Assembly: GCA_918219625.1 (NCBI GenBank)
Contig: CAKJXT010000072.1
Location: forward strand, 1 to 21,773
DNA length: 21,773 bases
Direction of reading: 5' to 3'
DNA from: Bacilli bacterium
GTDB taxonomy: Bacteria; Bacillota_I; Bacilli_A; RF39; UBA660
The notes under the pieces are model-generated. The model was not told the origin of the DNA and made no database searches. It saw nothing but the letters and a program-made list of their open reading frames with translations. This document shows, one piece after another, positions 14,647 through 21,773 of this stretch (position 1 is its first letter; each line of letters starts with the position of its first letter). The translations under genes were made by a program, and so were the position numbers.

Positions 14647-15591
14647 ATGCCAACAAATCTAAAACCAGTTAATAGAAATCCAGCACTTTGTTGGGATGAT
14701 TGCTTAAATGGAGGCAACACAAAAGAGGAACAATACGAAGCATTCAAAACTGATATTATGAATCGTAAGTTTGTTCCTATTTTAATCGATGGTGAAGTAA
14801 GATTATATAGATTTAATTTAAGTGAAACTTCAATAGGATTACTTAAAAAATTGGTGGAAATTCAAATGATTACTGAACATACGACTCTACAAAGTCACAC
14901 TCATCAAAAATGTAAACCTCTTATAATTGCTTCTGCTAAGGGTAGATTGAAAGTAGAAGACTTTAGAGAAATAGTAACTAAAGACGTTTTGTTAAGAAAT
15001 AATTATAATGTACGTAATATACCAGCAGAAATGGCATTTGATGCGTGCAAACAATATTTAGTTGCAGTACACCACGAAGCAAGAAAAGAAGAAATTGAAT
15101 CAAAACTATCAAAAACACTACACCATTTTTGTGAATACAGTGATTTAGACTTTCTAGCAAACATTTTAAATGAATATTTATATGATAAAAGAGAAAGTTT
15201 TTATGAAGGATTACATAATCTTCATGATTCTCAACGGGAAATTAATGAGGAAAATTTTAATGAAACTGAAAAACAGGCTGTAGAAAAAGAATCCATGGTT
15301 TGCGAAATATTAAAATCAATGAATATTGAACTGTTGAAATCTATAAATGTAGATGAGACAAATGATTTCGAACTAGAATGCTTCTTTCACCCTAGAGATA
15401 AAGATATAACTGAAGGTATAACAATAGAACCTGAAACATTAAGGGAATTTGTAGAACAATATGCAAGACATAATGCAGATATATTATTTGGATCTGAATT
15501 ATTAAATGTTTTTGCAAGCCTACAATTACCAAGTGAAGTCTCTAAGAAACAAGATAAAACACTAGTACATACAACTGAATATAAGAAATGA
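14647..15591 (+). CDS. Hypothetical soluble protein inside the tad locus, 314 residues
   Basis: I do not recognise this family. There is no signal peptide or membrane helix, so it should be cytoplasmic. The amino third has a strand-rich segment, RKFVPILIDGEVRLYRFNL, then a His/Cys cluster HTHQKCKP near residue 80. Residues 100-250 look helical and acidic, with repeated Glu/Lys/Asn stretches. The carboxyl part has FELECFFHPRDKD and a Gln/Glu helix. Codon use differs slightly from the neighbours: more T-ending codons and a few CGT/CGG arginines where AGA otherwise dominates, a hint of separate origin. It has its own promoter, ribosome site and terminator between the pilin gene and the TadE operon. 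A role in regulating or processing pilin is possible only by position; a passenger gene is equally possible. Confidence 0.82.
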   Translation: MPTNLKPVNRNPALCWDDCLNGGNTKEEQYEAFKTDIMNRKFVPILIDGEVRLYRFNLSETSIGLLKKLVEIQMITEHTTLQSHTHQKCKPLIIASAKGRLKVEDFREIVTKDVLLRNNYNVRNIPAEMAFDACKQYLVAVHHEARKEEIESKLSKTLHHFCEYSDLDFLANILNEYLYDKRESFYEGLHNLHDSQREINEENFNETEKQAVEKESMVCEILKSMNIELLKSINVDETNDFELECFFHPRDKDITEGITIEPETLREFVEQYARHNADILFGSELLNVFASLQLPSEVSKKQDKTLVHTTEYKK

Positions 15592-15610
15592 GTTTTTTGC
15601 TCATTTTTTT
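15586..15610 (+). terminator. Rho-independent terminator overlapping the stop of the unknown gene
   Basis: The stem AAATGAG (15586-15592, containing the TGA stop) pairs with CTCATTT (15600-15606) around a seven-base loop, and a T run continues to 15610. Confidence 0.85.
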
Positions 15611-15633
15611 GTTTTCAAATGACTAAAATTTTT

Positions 15634-15662
15634 TTGACTTTTAACCCATACTTTGATATAAT
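15634..15662 (+). promoter_or_regulatory. Promoter of the main tad assembly operon
   Basis: TTGACT (15634-15639), 17 bases, and a perfect TATAAT (15657-15662) with a TGn extension (15654-15656). Transcription should start near 15669, just before the ribosome site of the first TadE-like gene. No other promoter is evident up to the end of the window. Confidence 0.87.
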
Positions 15663-15688
15663 TTTATATATGATAGGATAGTGATAAT

Positions 15689-16021
15689 ATGAAAAATAAT
15701 AAGGGCCAAGCCTTAATAGAATTTGCTATGATATTACCAGTAATCCTACTAATTTTAATGTATATAATAGAATTCGGAAGGATAACATTAAAAAAACACG
15801 AACTAGAATCAAACATGGATTTGATAATAGACTTGTACAAAGAAAATAAACAAGAACTAAATACATATTTAGATAGCAACAATATAACAATAAATTATAG
15901 AAAACAAAACGAACTAACAACAATAGAAATATCAAAAAATATTAAATCTAATGTACCACTAATAAATAAAATAATTGGAAATAATATAACAACAAAAAGG
16001 ACAATATATGAAAAAGAATAG
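15689..16021 (+). CDS. TadE-like minor pilin / pseudopilin
   Basis: A 110-residue protein whose amino end KNNKGQALIEFAMILPVILLIL carries a prepilin-type cleavage site after Gly6 with Glu at +5 and Phe at +6, followed by one helix (about 8-30). This is the TadE signature. The rest is polar and rich in Asn, Ile and Lys. TadE proteins are processed by the same peptidase as Flp and are thought to be minor pilins that help initiate or cap the fibre. The ATG follows an AGGATA-like site. It is the first gene of a seven-gene run and overlaps the next gene by 14 bases. Confidence 0.85.
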   Translation: MKNNKGQALIEFAMILPVILLILMYIIEFGRITLKKHELESNMDLIIDLYKENKQELNTYLDSNNITINYRKQNELTTIEISKNIKSNVPLINKIIGNNITTKRTIYEKE

Positions 16022-16361
16022 TGGTCAGGTACTTGTAATATTTGTAATACTCCTTCCTATAATCTTACTCTTATTATTAGTAACAATAGAAGTTGGGAAT
16101 ATATACATTGAAAAATCAAAAACAAAAAGTACAATAAGAGAAATAATAACAAATGGATTAAACAATAATTTATCAAACGATACAATAAATACACTTGTAG
16201 ATATGAATATAAAAGACATAAAAGAAAAAACAATATATACAAGTGAAACAGAAATAGATATAAATATAAAACAAAATAAAAAACTATTTGGAAGAAACAT
16301 AGAAATTAAATATAAGTATAAAGGAATAAAAGAAGATAAGATAACAATAAGCGAGGGATAA
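16008..16361 (+). CDS. Second TadE/TadF-like minor pilin with altered processing site
   Basis: This 117-residue protein starts KKNSGQVLVIFVILLPIILLLLL, aligning with the first TadE-like protein. It has Gly6 at the expected cleavage point, but Ile replaces Glu at +5 and Phe is kept at +6. One helix (about 8-30) is followed by a polar, Lys/Ile/Thr-rich domain. It is likely the TadF-like partner, an inserted minor pilin. Without the +5 Glu, cleavage may still occur but N-methylation or subunit register could differ. ATG 16008 lies inside the previous gene and follows AAAAGGA (15995-16001). It ends two bases before the TadZ start. Confidence 0.8.
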   Translation: MKKNSGQVLVIFVILLPIILLLLLVTIEVGNIYIEKSKTKSTIREIITNGLNNNLSNDTINTLVDMNIKDIKEKTIYTSETEIDINIKQNKKLFGRNIEIKYKYKGIKEDKITISEG

Positions 16362-16363
16362 TT

Positions 16364-17119
16364 ATGCCAATAAAAGAAGCAAAATTAATAACAATAGCGT
16401 CAGTAAGAGGGGGAACAGGAAAAACAACAACTGCCCTAAATTTAGCAGCAACGTATAGTCTTATGGATAAAAAGGTGCTGATACTTGACTATGACTTATA
16501 TAGTGGTGGAATAGCGCTCTCACTAAATGTAGAGATAAATTCAGACTTATATAAACTAGCGTATGACATGAGTACAAATGAATATAAAAACATAGATGAC
16601 TATATTCTAAAATACAACGACAACATAGATATCATTCCAGCGCCTAAAGATCCAAGATACGCTAGTAAAATAGAAACAAAATATATAAGCTCAATAATAA
16701 AGAAGGTAAGACCAAAATATGACGTAATAATCGCAGACACTAATCACTACTTAGACGCAACAAACTTAATATTATTTGATAAAAGTGACACAATAGTATA
16801 CATATTTAATAATAATCCAATAGATATAAAAAATCTAAAATCGATGATTGCGATACATAAAGACATGGAAAAAGAAAACTATATAACAGTACTTAACGAA
16901 TCAAATACAAAACTAAATGATATGTTTAATAACTATGATATAAAGAACATAATAAAAAGCGATATAAACTACATAATTCCAAGATCATTCTACAACAAAA
17001 ACATAAATAGATACGTTCTAAACGGAAAAATAATGTTACTAGATCAAGGAATAAGGACATTCAATAAAAGAACAATAAAAATGTTTAATAAAATGGCAAT
17101 AGACTTATTAGAAAGGTGA
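16364..17119 (+). CDS. tadZ: TadZ/CpaE-like ParA/MinD-family ATPase
   Basis: The protein has 251 residues. The first strand and P-loop read ITIASVRGGTGKTTTALNLA, a MinD/ParA deviant Walker A at residues 15-22. The signature lysine at the start of the motif is Arg15, while the second lysine (Lys20) is kept. The A'-like segment LILDYDLYSGG (about 39-49) and VIIADTNHYLD (about 121-131) follow. In Tad systems this protein is thought to localise the pilus machine at the pole or membrane. It lacks the long receiver-like amino domain of CpaE, so it is a minimal form. It is placed directly before tadA as usual. GAGGGA precedes ATG 16364. Its short form resembles MinD, but the position and the tadA neighbour favour TadZ. 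Confidence 0.85.
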   Translation: MPIKEAKLITIASVRGGTGKTTTALNLAATYSLMDKKVLILDYDLYSGGIALSLNVEINSDLYKLAYDMSTNEYKNIDDYILKYNDNIDIIPAPKDPRYASKIETKYISSIIKKVRPKYDVIIADTNHYLDATNLILFDKSDTIVYIFNNNPIDIKNLKSMIAIHKDMEKENYITVLNESNTKLNDMFNNYDIKNIIKSDINYIIPRSFYNKNINRYVLNGKIMLLDQGIRTFNKRTIKMFNKMAIDLLER

Positions 17120-17123
17120 TAAC

Positions 17124-18446
17124 ATGGGAAAGAGAAAATTCACAGAAGAATTTGGAATTAATTTAGATCAAGAACCAGAAGAACTAACAGACTATGAGAC
17201 ATTCCCTAATAAGGTGTTGTTAGATGAACTAAGAAATAAAATAATACAAAACTTAATAGACAATGACATTGGTGAATTCCAAAATATGGAAGACTTTATA
17301 AAATATGAAATAAACAAAACAATAGAAGGATATGATTTAACCAATGTAGAGATAAGTTACTTACACAACTTAATAGACAACGAAATAAATGGATATGGTC
17401 CAATAACAGAATTACTAGACGATAAAAACATAACAGAAATAATGGTAAATGGGACAAATGAAATATACGTAGAACTAGATGGAAAAGTAATAAAGGAAAA
17501 TAGCGTTTCATTTATAAATGACGATCATATTTTAAGAACAATAGGAAGAATAATTCAACCATTAGGAAGAACAATAGATATATCAAACCCAATGGTAGAC
17601 GCAAGACTAGAAGACGGTTCTAGACTAAACGCAATAATTCCGCCATTATCACTAAAAGGACCAGTTCTAACAATAAGGAAATTTAAAGAAGAACTAGCTA
17701 ACATTGATGACTTCTTAAGAACAGGGGCACTCACTCCATACATGGCAAGATTCTTAGAAGCAAGTGTAAAAGCAAAACTAAACATAATAATATGTGGAGG
17801 AACAGGTGCAGGAAAAACAACACTTCTAAATGTATTATCATCATTTATAGGAAACGATGAAAGAATAATAACAATAGAAGATGCAGCTGAATTAAAACTA
17901 AAACAAAACCATGTTATTTCACTAGAAACAAGACTAACAAACTATGAAGGAACAGGAGAAATAACAATAAGAGATTTAGTTAGAAACTCACTACGTATGA
18001 GACCAGATAGAATAATAGTTGGAGAAGTAAGAGGAAAAGAAGCATTTGACATGCTTCAAGCTATGAATACAGGACACAATGGATCTCTTACAACAATGCA
18101 CGCAAATGGCCCAATAGACGCATTAAATAGACTAGAAACAATGATACTAATGGCAGGAATGGAAATTCCAATACCAGCAATCAGAGAATATATAGAAAAC
18201 GCTATAGATATTGTAATTCAAATAACAAGACTATCAGACGGTAGAAGAAAAATAACAAGTATATGTGAAGTTACAGGTTTTGAAAAAGGAAATATAAAAC
18301 TAAAAGAAATATTTAGTTTTAATCAAACAGGAATAACAAAAAATGGAGAAGTAATAGGAGAATTTGTAAAGCATAAATATAAACCAAAAGTATATGACAA
18401 ATTAAAATCAAGAGGTATAAACGACTTAAAAGATATATTTGAATAG
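17124..18446 (+). CDS. tadA: TadA/CpaF secretion ATPase
   Basis: A 440-residue protein of the CpaF/TadA branch of type II/IV secretion ATPases. The amino domain (about 1-150) includes INGYGPITELL and the strand pair ITEIMVNGTNEIYVE. The ATPase core has Walker A GGTGAGKTT (225-233), an Asp/Glu box near IITIEDAAELKL, Walker B RPDRIIVGEVRG with Glu301, and the His box GHNGSLTTMHA (His318 and a second His near 325). All catalytic features are intact. The hexamer would hydrolyse ATP to extend, and possibly retract, the Flp fibre through the TadB/TadC platform. ATG 17124 follows AAAGGTGA, four bases after the TadZ stop. It is the same length as other CpaF proteins and the surest marker of the locus. 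Confidence 0.96.
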   Translation: MGKRKFTEEFGINLDQEPEELTDYETFPNKVLLDELRNKIIQNLIDNDIGEFQNMEDFIKYEINKTIEGYDLTNVEISYLHNLIDNEINGYGPITELLDDKNITEIMVNGTNEIYVELDGKVIKENSVSFINDDHILRTIGRIIQPLGRTIDISNPMVDARLEDGSRLNAIIPPLSLKGPVLTIRKFKEELANIDDFLRTGALTPYMARFLEASVKAKLNIIICGGTGAGKTTLLNVLSSFIGNDERIITIEDAAELKLKQNHVISLETRLTNYEGTGEITIRDLVRNSLRMRPDRIIVGEVRGKEAFDMLQAMNTGHNGSLTTMHANGPIDALNRLETMILMAGMEIPIPAIREYIENAIDIVIQITRLSDGRRKITSICEVTGFEKGNIKLKEIFSFNQTGITKNGEVIGEFVKHKYKPKVYDKLKSRGINDLKDIFE

Positions 18447-18457
18447 GAGGGATAAGT

Positions 18458-19960
18458 ATGGAATTAAATGGATTTAGTATATATGAACAAACAGAACCAG
18501 TAAACCACGATATAACTATATCATTTAATCCAGAAAATACTTACTCCTCATATATACTTCAAATAAAAAAGGATGGAAATCTATATAAGGAAATAAGAAA
18601 AATAAATATAGTTCCAACAGAATTTACACTATCAGAAACAGGAACATACCAAATAGATGTTAAATACTACGACATAAATCAAACTGAATATCAAACAAAT
18701 AGCGGAATTTACATAATAGATAAAGAAGCACCAATATTAAAGATTGGAAAAAAATCATACGATGTATTCCTAGGAAAAAATATAAACATAATGGAAAATG
18801 TAAGCGCAACAGATAATGTTGATGGTAACATAACAGATAGGATAACAACAAATAAAAATGAGATAAACTTTAATACAAAGGGAACAAAAAAATTAATATA
18901 CAATGTATCAGATCAAGCGGGTAATCAAGCACAAAAGGAAGTAATAATAAACATAACAAACTCCGCAACAAGCATAATGATATTTCAAATGATTTTTACA
19001 ATTATACTTTTACTATCAATACTTGCAATCGCAATATATACAAAAAGTATAAGATTAGAAAGAAGAATAAGTAAATTTAGTATAAATCCATTAAGGGATA
19101 CAACTCTATCGCTATTTGATAATATAACACTTAAACTATCAAATATAGTTAATAGAATAAATAGGATACTATATAAATCAGAAATAATAAAAAAATATAG
19201 TAAAAAATATACAAAATACTTAAGAACAACAAATGAAATAACAAAAACAAGCATGGACTTTATTTCGATAAAATTTATATCTTCATTAACATGTATAATA
19301 ATTGCGATATTCGCAAAAACAATAAACTTCAAAATATTTAACATATATGATATATATTTGCCAATGATATTTGGATTTTTTCTACCGGATTTTGTGTACT
19401 ATTTTAAATATAGAAACTATAGAAAAAAACTAGAAAATGATTTGTTGCAGGCAATAATAATAATGAATAATGCATTTAAATCTGGAAGAAGTATAACACA
19501 AGCAATAAAACTTGTATCAAAAGAATTAAAAGGACCAATAGCAGAAGAATTTAAAAAAATGAATTTAGAACTATCGTTTGGACTAGGATTAGATGTAGTA
19601 TTTCAAAGACTATACGAAAGAATTAAAATAGAAGAAATATCATACTTAACTGCTTCACTAACAATTTTAAATCAAACAGGTGGAAATATAGTTGAAGTAT
19701 TTTCTTCAATTGAAAAATCATTATTCAATAAGAAAAAACTAAGACTAGAATTAAAAAGTATGACAGGCGGCTCAAGAATGATTGTAAATATATTAACAAT
19801 CGTTCCAATTGCTTTTATATTAATGATATGGGTAGTAAATCCAACATACTTCTTACCACTTCTAACAAATAAATTAGGGTTAATAATAATAGGAATAATA
19901 CTAATTTACTATATAGCATATATCATAGTAATTAGAAAACTATTGAAGGTGAAAATATAA
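18458..19960 (+). CDS. tadB: TadB-like inner-membrane platform protein with N-terminal Ig-like (DUF5011-type) domain
   Basis: A 500-residue protein, much longer than the usual TadB of about 300. Residues 1-85 are strand-rich, with a pattern of alternating Tyr/Thr/Ile. Residues about 88-168 match a DUF5011/HYR-type Ig-like domain: DKEAPILKI, a VSATDNVDGNITDRI segment, and YNVSDQAGNQAQ. A first helix (about 172-193) is followed by a strongly basic KSIRLERRISK. The T2SSF domain lies at about 330-470 with its conserved DLLQAIIIMNNAFKSGRSI segment and paired helices at the end. Positive charges after the first helix predict the Ig-like part outside the cell although no signal peptide is visible. 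AGGAGG overlaps the tadA stop. It ends TAATG with TadC. The Tad role is clear; the added domain is unusual. Confidence 0.9.
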   Translation: MELNGFSIYEQTEPVNHDITISFNPENTYSSYILQIKKDGNLYKEIRKINIVPTEFTLSETGTYQIDVKYYDINQTEYQTNSGIYIIDKEAPILKIGKKSYDVFLGKNINIMENVSATDNVDGNITDRITTNKNEINFNTKGTKKLIYNVSDQAGNQAQKEVIINITNSATSIMIFQMIFTIILLLSILAIAIYTKSIRLERRISKFSINPLRDTTLSLFDNITLKLSNIVNRINRILYKSEIIKKYSKKYTKYLRTTNEITKTSMDFISIKFISSLTCIIIAIFAKTINFKIFNIYDIYLPMIFGFFLPDFVYYFKYRNYRKKLENDLLQAIIIMNNAFKSGRSITQAIKLVSKELKGPIAEEFKKMNLELSFGLGLDVVFQRLYERIKIEEISYLTASLTILNQTGGNIVEVFSSIEKSLFNKKKLRLELKSMTGGSRMIVNILTIVPIAFILMIWVVNPTYFLPLLTNKLGLIIIGIILIYYIAYIIVIRKLLKVKI

Positions 19961-20655
19961 TGAATAACAAATTTGTAAAAAAAATATACAGAGAACATGA
20001 AATAAACAGAATTAATTCAAAAATTACTACCCTAAAAGACTATCCATTTGATGAAATAGGCTTTCTAAACTTAAGACTAATAACGACCCTAATAATATTC
20101 TTTATAACATTATTAATATTTAGAGCTGGATATATTACTTCGCCTATAATTGCTTTAGTATACTACTATCTATTTGAATATCTTTTTTTAGATACATTAG
20201 TAATAAAAAGATCAAATAAACTAGATAGAGAAGCACTTACATTTTTTGAAGTATTAACTCTATCTCTAGAATCAGGAAGGAATTTAGAAAAAGCATTAGA
20301 AATAACTGTAAAAAATGTCAATTCTGAACTATCAGATGAATTTAAAAAAACACTATTTGAAGTGAAATTCGGTAAATCATTATTAGAAGCATTAAATGAT
20401 ACAAAAAAAAGAATTCCTTCAGAAACAATAAATAATATAATTCTAAATATAACTCAAACAAATATATTTGGAAATAGTATAATAGATACAATGTATTCAC
20501 AAATAGAATTCCTAAGAGAAAAACAAGTTCTATCAGTAAGAGAACAAATAAATAAGCTTCCAAACAAAATATCAATTATATCAGTACTATTTATAGTGCC
20601 AATAATACTATTAATAGTACTTGGACCATTTATAATATCATTTATAGGGGGTTAA
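19960..20655 (+). CDS. tadC: TadC-like inner-membrane platform protein
   Basis: A 231-residue protein of the T2SSF family, shorter than many TadC proteins (about 280-330). Two helices (about 40-60 and 61-82) precede the cytoplasmic T2SSF helices with EVLTLSLESGRNLEKALE and FGKSLLEAL. The last helix lies at about 207-230. It should form the inner-membrane platform with TadB and contact TadA. Start and stop context is tight: its ATG overlaps the tadB stop by one base, and its stop lies two bases before the next start. Confidence 0.9.
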   Translation: MNNKFVKKIYREHEINRINSKITTLKDYPFDEIGFLNLRLITTLIIFFITLLIFRAGYITSPIIALVYYYLFEYLFLDTLVIKRSNKLDREALTFFEVLTLSLESGRNLEKALEITVKNVNSELSDEFKKTLFEVKFGKSLLEALNDTKKRIPSETINNIILNITQTNIFGNSIIDTMYSQIEFLREKQVLSVREQINKLPNKISIISVLFIVPIILLIVLGPFIISFIGG

Positions 20656-20657
20656 AT

Positions 20658-21773
20658 ATGAAAAAAGGATTTACATTAGTTGAACTTCTAGCAGTAATTA
20701 TAATATTAGGAGTATTATCACTTTTAATAGTTCCAAAAGTAATAAACACACTAAATGATTCCGAAGAAAAAACAAATATGGCGAGTGCAGAAGGACTATT
20801 AAAAGCAGCAGAATATAAATATCAAGACAATGAACTAAAAGGAATAAATGAACAAATAATTGTTAACTATACAACAAATACAAATGTTGATAAATTGGAC
20901 TATTCTGGTGCAAAGCCTGAAAAAGGTGAAGTTAAAATAATGAAAAATGGTAAAATAGCGATGGCTGTAAAAATAGGAAATAATTGTTACGCCAAAAATT
21001 TAATAGACAAGGAAATAGATGTAAAACCTTACAATCAACATACATGCATAATTAAAGCTGTTAAACTTATAAGTGATGCCGATAATAATGGAGTGCCATC
21101 TATAGGAGATGAATATGCAATAGGAAATGAACACTTCTACTTATTACGAATTATTGAAGAATATGAAGAATACGGAGAAGGAGATGCAATAACAATCATG
21201 CCGAGTAAAGCCGTATTATTATCAAAATATAATCTACTAGCTGGAAATAAAGTGTGGGATGACAATTCAGTAACAGAAATTTCAAGTACAACTCAAGGTT
21301 ATGGTAAACAAGATGCAAGTTCAAGAGGATGGGAAGCCAACGAAGAAATATATATAGGTACAACTAAATTTTCAAACAATGTTTATTGGTACAATTATGA
21401 TAAAGAAACATTATTGCCAGAGTATGACAATGATTACCCAGCGTATGTATATAATTTATCAAGTAGTTTATCACCTTATATAAAAAATTACATTGATTAT
21501 TTAAAAGAACAAGATGCACCAAATGCAATAATTGGAAGACTAATAAATCTAGGAGATTTGTCATCAGTAAGTTGTGATGTCACAACTGGATGTAATTCAA
21601 ACACACCTGCGTGGTTTTATTCGACATCATATTGGACAGGAATTACTGTAGTTCAAAATAATGTTATAGGGGTTAGAAATGAAGCAAACATAAAGAAACT
21701 AAGAGAGGCAGACCCAATAGAAGATAATTTGTATTATGGAATTCGTCCAGTAATAGAAATAGATCCATCTGAA
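20658..21773 (+). CDS. Large type IV prepilin-like protein (3' end beyond the window)
   Basis: The open frame has 372 codons with no stop, so the gene runs off the end. The start MKKG-FTLVELLAVIIILGVL is a textbook class III prepilin signal: cleavage after Gly4, Phe at +1, Glu at +5, then one helix to about residue 27. It is unlike the Flp pilin motif and resembles type IVa or type II pseudopilins. The rest is a large extracellular domain with GDEYAIGNEHFYLLRI and AVLLSKYNLLAGN segments, ending so far with YYGIRPVIEI. Those motifs resemble a DUF6273-like exposed domain seen in many uncultured Firmicutes; this is recalled and not verified. Cysteines sit in pairs at 110/130 and 306/312. It starts two bases after TadC and follows GGGG-rich sequence as a weak ribosome site. 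It may be a tip adhesin. Confidence 0.85.
   Translation, partial: MKKGFTLVELLAVIIILGVLSLLIVPKVINTLNDSEEKTNMASAEGLLKAAEYKYQDNELKGINEQIIVNYTTNTNVDKLDYSGAKPEKGEVKIMKNGKIAMAVKIGNNCYAKNLIDKEIDVKPYNQHTCIIKAVKLISDADNNGVPSIGDEYAIGNEHFYLLRIIEEYEEYGEGDAITIMPSKAVLLSKYNLLAGNKVWDDNSVTEISSTTQGYGKQDASSRGWEANEEIYIGTTKFSNNVYWYNYDKETLLPEYDNDYPAYVYNLSSSLSPYIKNYIDYLKEQDAPNAIIGRLINLGDLSSVSCDVTTGCNSNTPAWFYSTSYWTGITVVQNNVIGVRNEANIKKLREADPIEDNLYYGIRPVIEIDPSE

Larger units (their letters stand above)
14371..21773 (+). other. Tad (type IVb pilus) locus of a monoderm bacterium
   Basis: The locus contains the Flp pilin, two TadE-like proteins, TadZ, TadA, TadB, TadC and a large prepilin, all on the plus strand. From 15689 onward, gaps are -14, 2, 4, 11, -1 and 2 bases, which indicates one operon. 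The Flp pilin and the unknown 314-residue gene are separate insulated units at its head. TadV-type prepilin peptidase, CpaB/RcpC and any secretin are missing from the window; the first two may lie downstream. A Tad pilus in such a cell would serve surface attachment or DNA uptake. Confidence 0.9.

Noticed and set aside
14647..15591. Mobile element carrying the unknown gene
   Set aside because: I found no transposase, terminal inverted repeats or target duplication around it; only a mild codon difference remains.
1..21773. Mycoplasma-type code with TGA as tryptophan
   Set aside because: TGA ends tadZ, the second ABC gene and the unknown gene at sensible places, and tryptophans in conserved positions use TGG.

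Overview
The window is AT-rich DNA from a monoderm bacterium, most likely an uncultured gut-type Bacillota (Bacilli/RF39-like or a related low-GC lineage). The evidence is overwhelming use of AAA, ATA and AGA codons, AGGAGG-type ribosome sites, a YfhO-family membrane protein, a lipobox lipoprotein, and a Tad pilus with no outer-membrane secretin. All long frames end at normal stops and TGA serves as a stop (for example at 4741 and 15589), so the standard bacterial code applies and a Mycoplasma-type code is excluded. No rRNA, tRNA, CRISPR or transposase is visible, and no gene-free stretch exceeds about 100 bases.

Region 1 (1-5361) is a tightly packed plus-strand operon. It holds the 3' end of an FtsX/MacB-type ABC permease, a TetR regulator, two half-transporter ABC exporters forming a probable heterodimeric multidrug pump with one degenerate catalytic site, and the epoxyqueuosine reductase queH. 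It closes with a terminator overlapping the end of queH.

Region 2 (5370-13141) carries three units that each start with a promoter or a TATAAT-like box. These are an unrecognised 260-residue protein, an AMP-forming acyl-CoA-ligase-like enzyme, and a seven-helix membrane protein built like a hybrid histidine kinase but lacking the phospho-accepting histidine. A weak hairpin then leads into a small lipoprotein, a YfhO-type polytopic protein and a short lysine-rich reading frame.

Region 3 (13112-14319, minus strand) is a three-gene operon: a DUF192 protein, a two-helix membrane protein and a YigZ/IMPACT protein. Its promoter shares its -35 box with the divergent promoter of the pilin gene.

Region 4 (14313-21773) is a Tad (tight adherence, type IVb/Flp pilus) locus. 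It contains a Flp pilin with its own promoter and terminator, an unrecognised soluble 314-residue protein as a separate transcription unit, and then one long operon: two TadE-like minor pilins, TadZ/CpaE, TadA/CpaF, a TadB carrying an N-terminal Ig-like DUF5011-type domain, TadC, and a large type IV prepilin cut by the window edge. TadA would power assembly on the TadB/TadC platform, TadZ would position it, and the Flp, TadE-like and large prepilins would supply the fibre. The prepilin peptidase and CpaB are not in the window.

The most interesting points are the Ig-domain fusion on TadB, the unknown insulated gene inside the pilus locus, the pseudo-hybrid-kinase, the shared -35 divergent promoter, and the processing-motif family of the pilin-like proteins.
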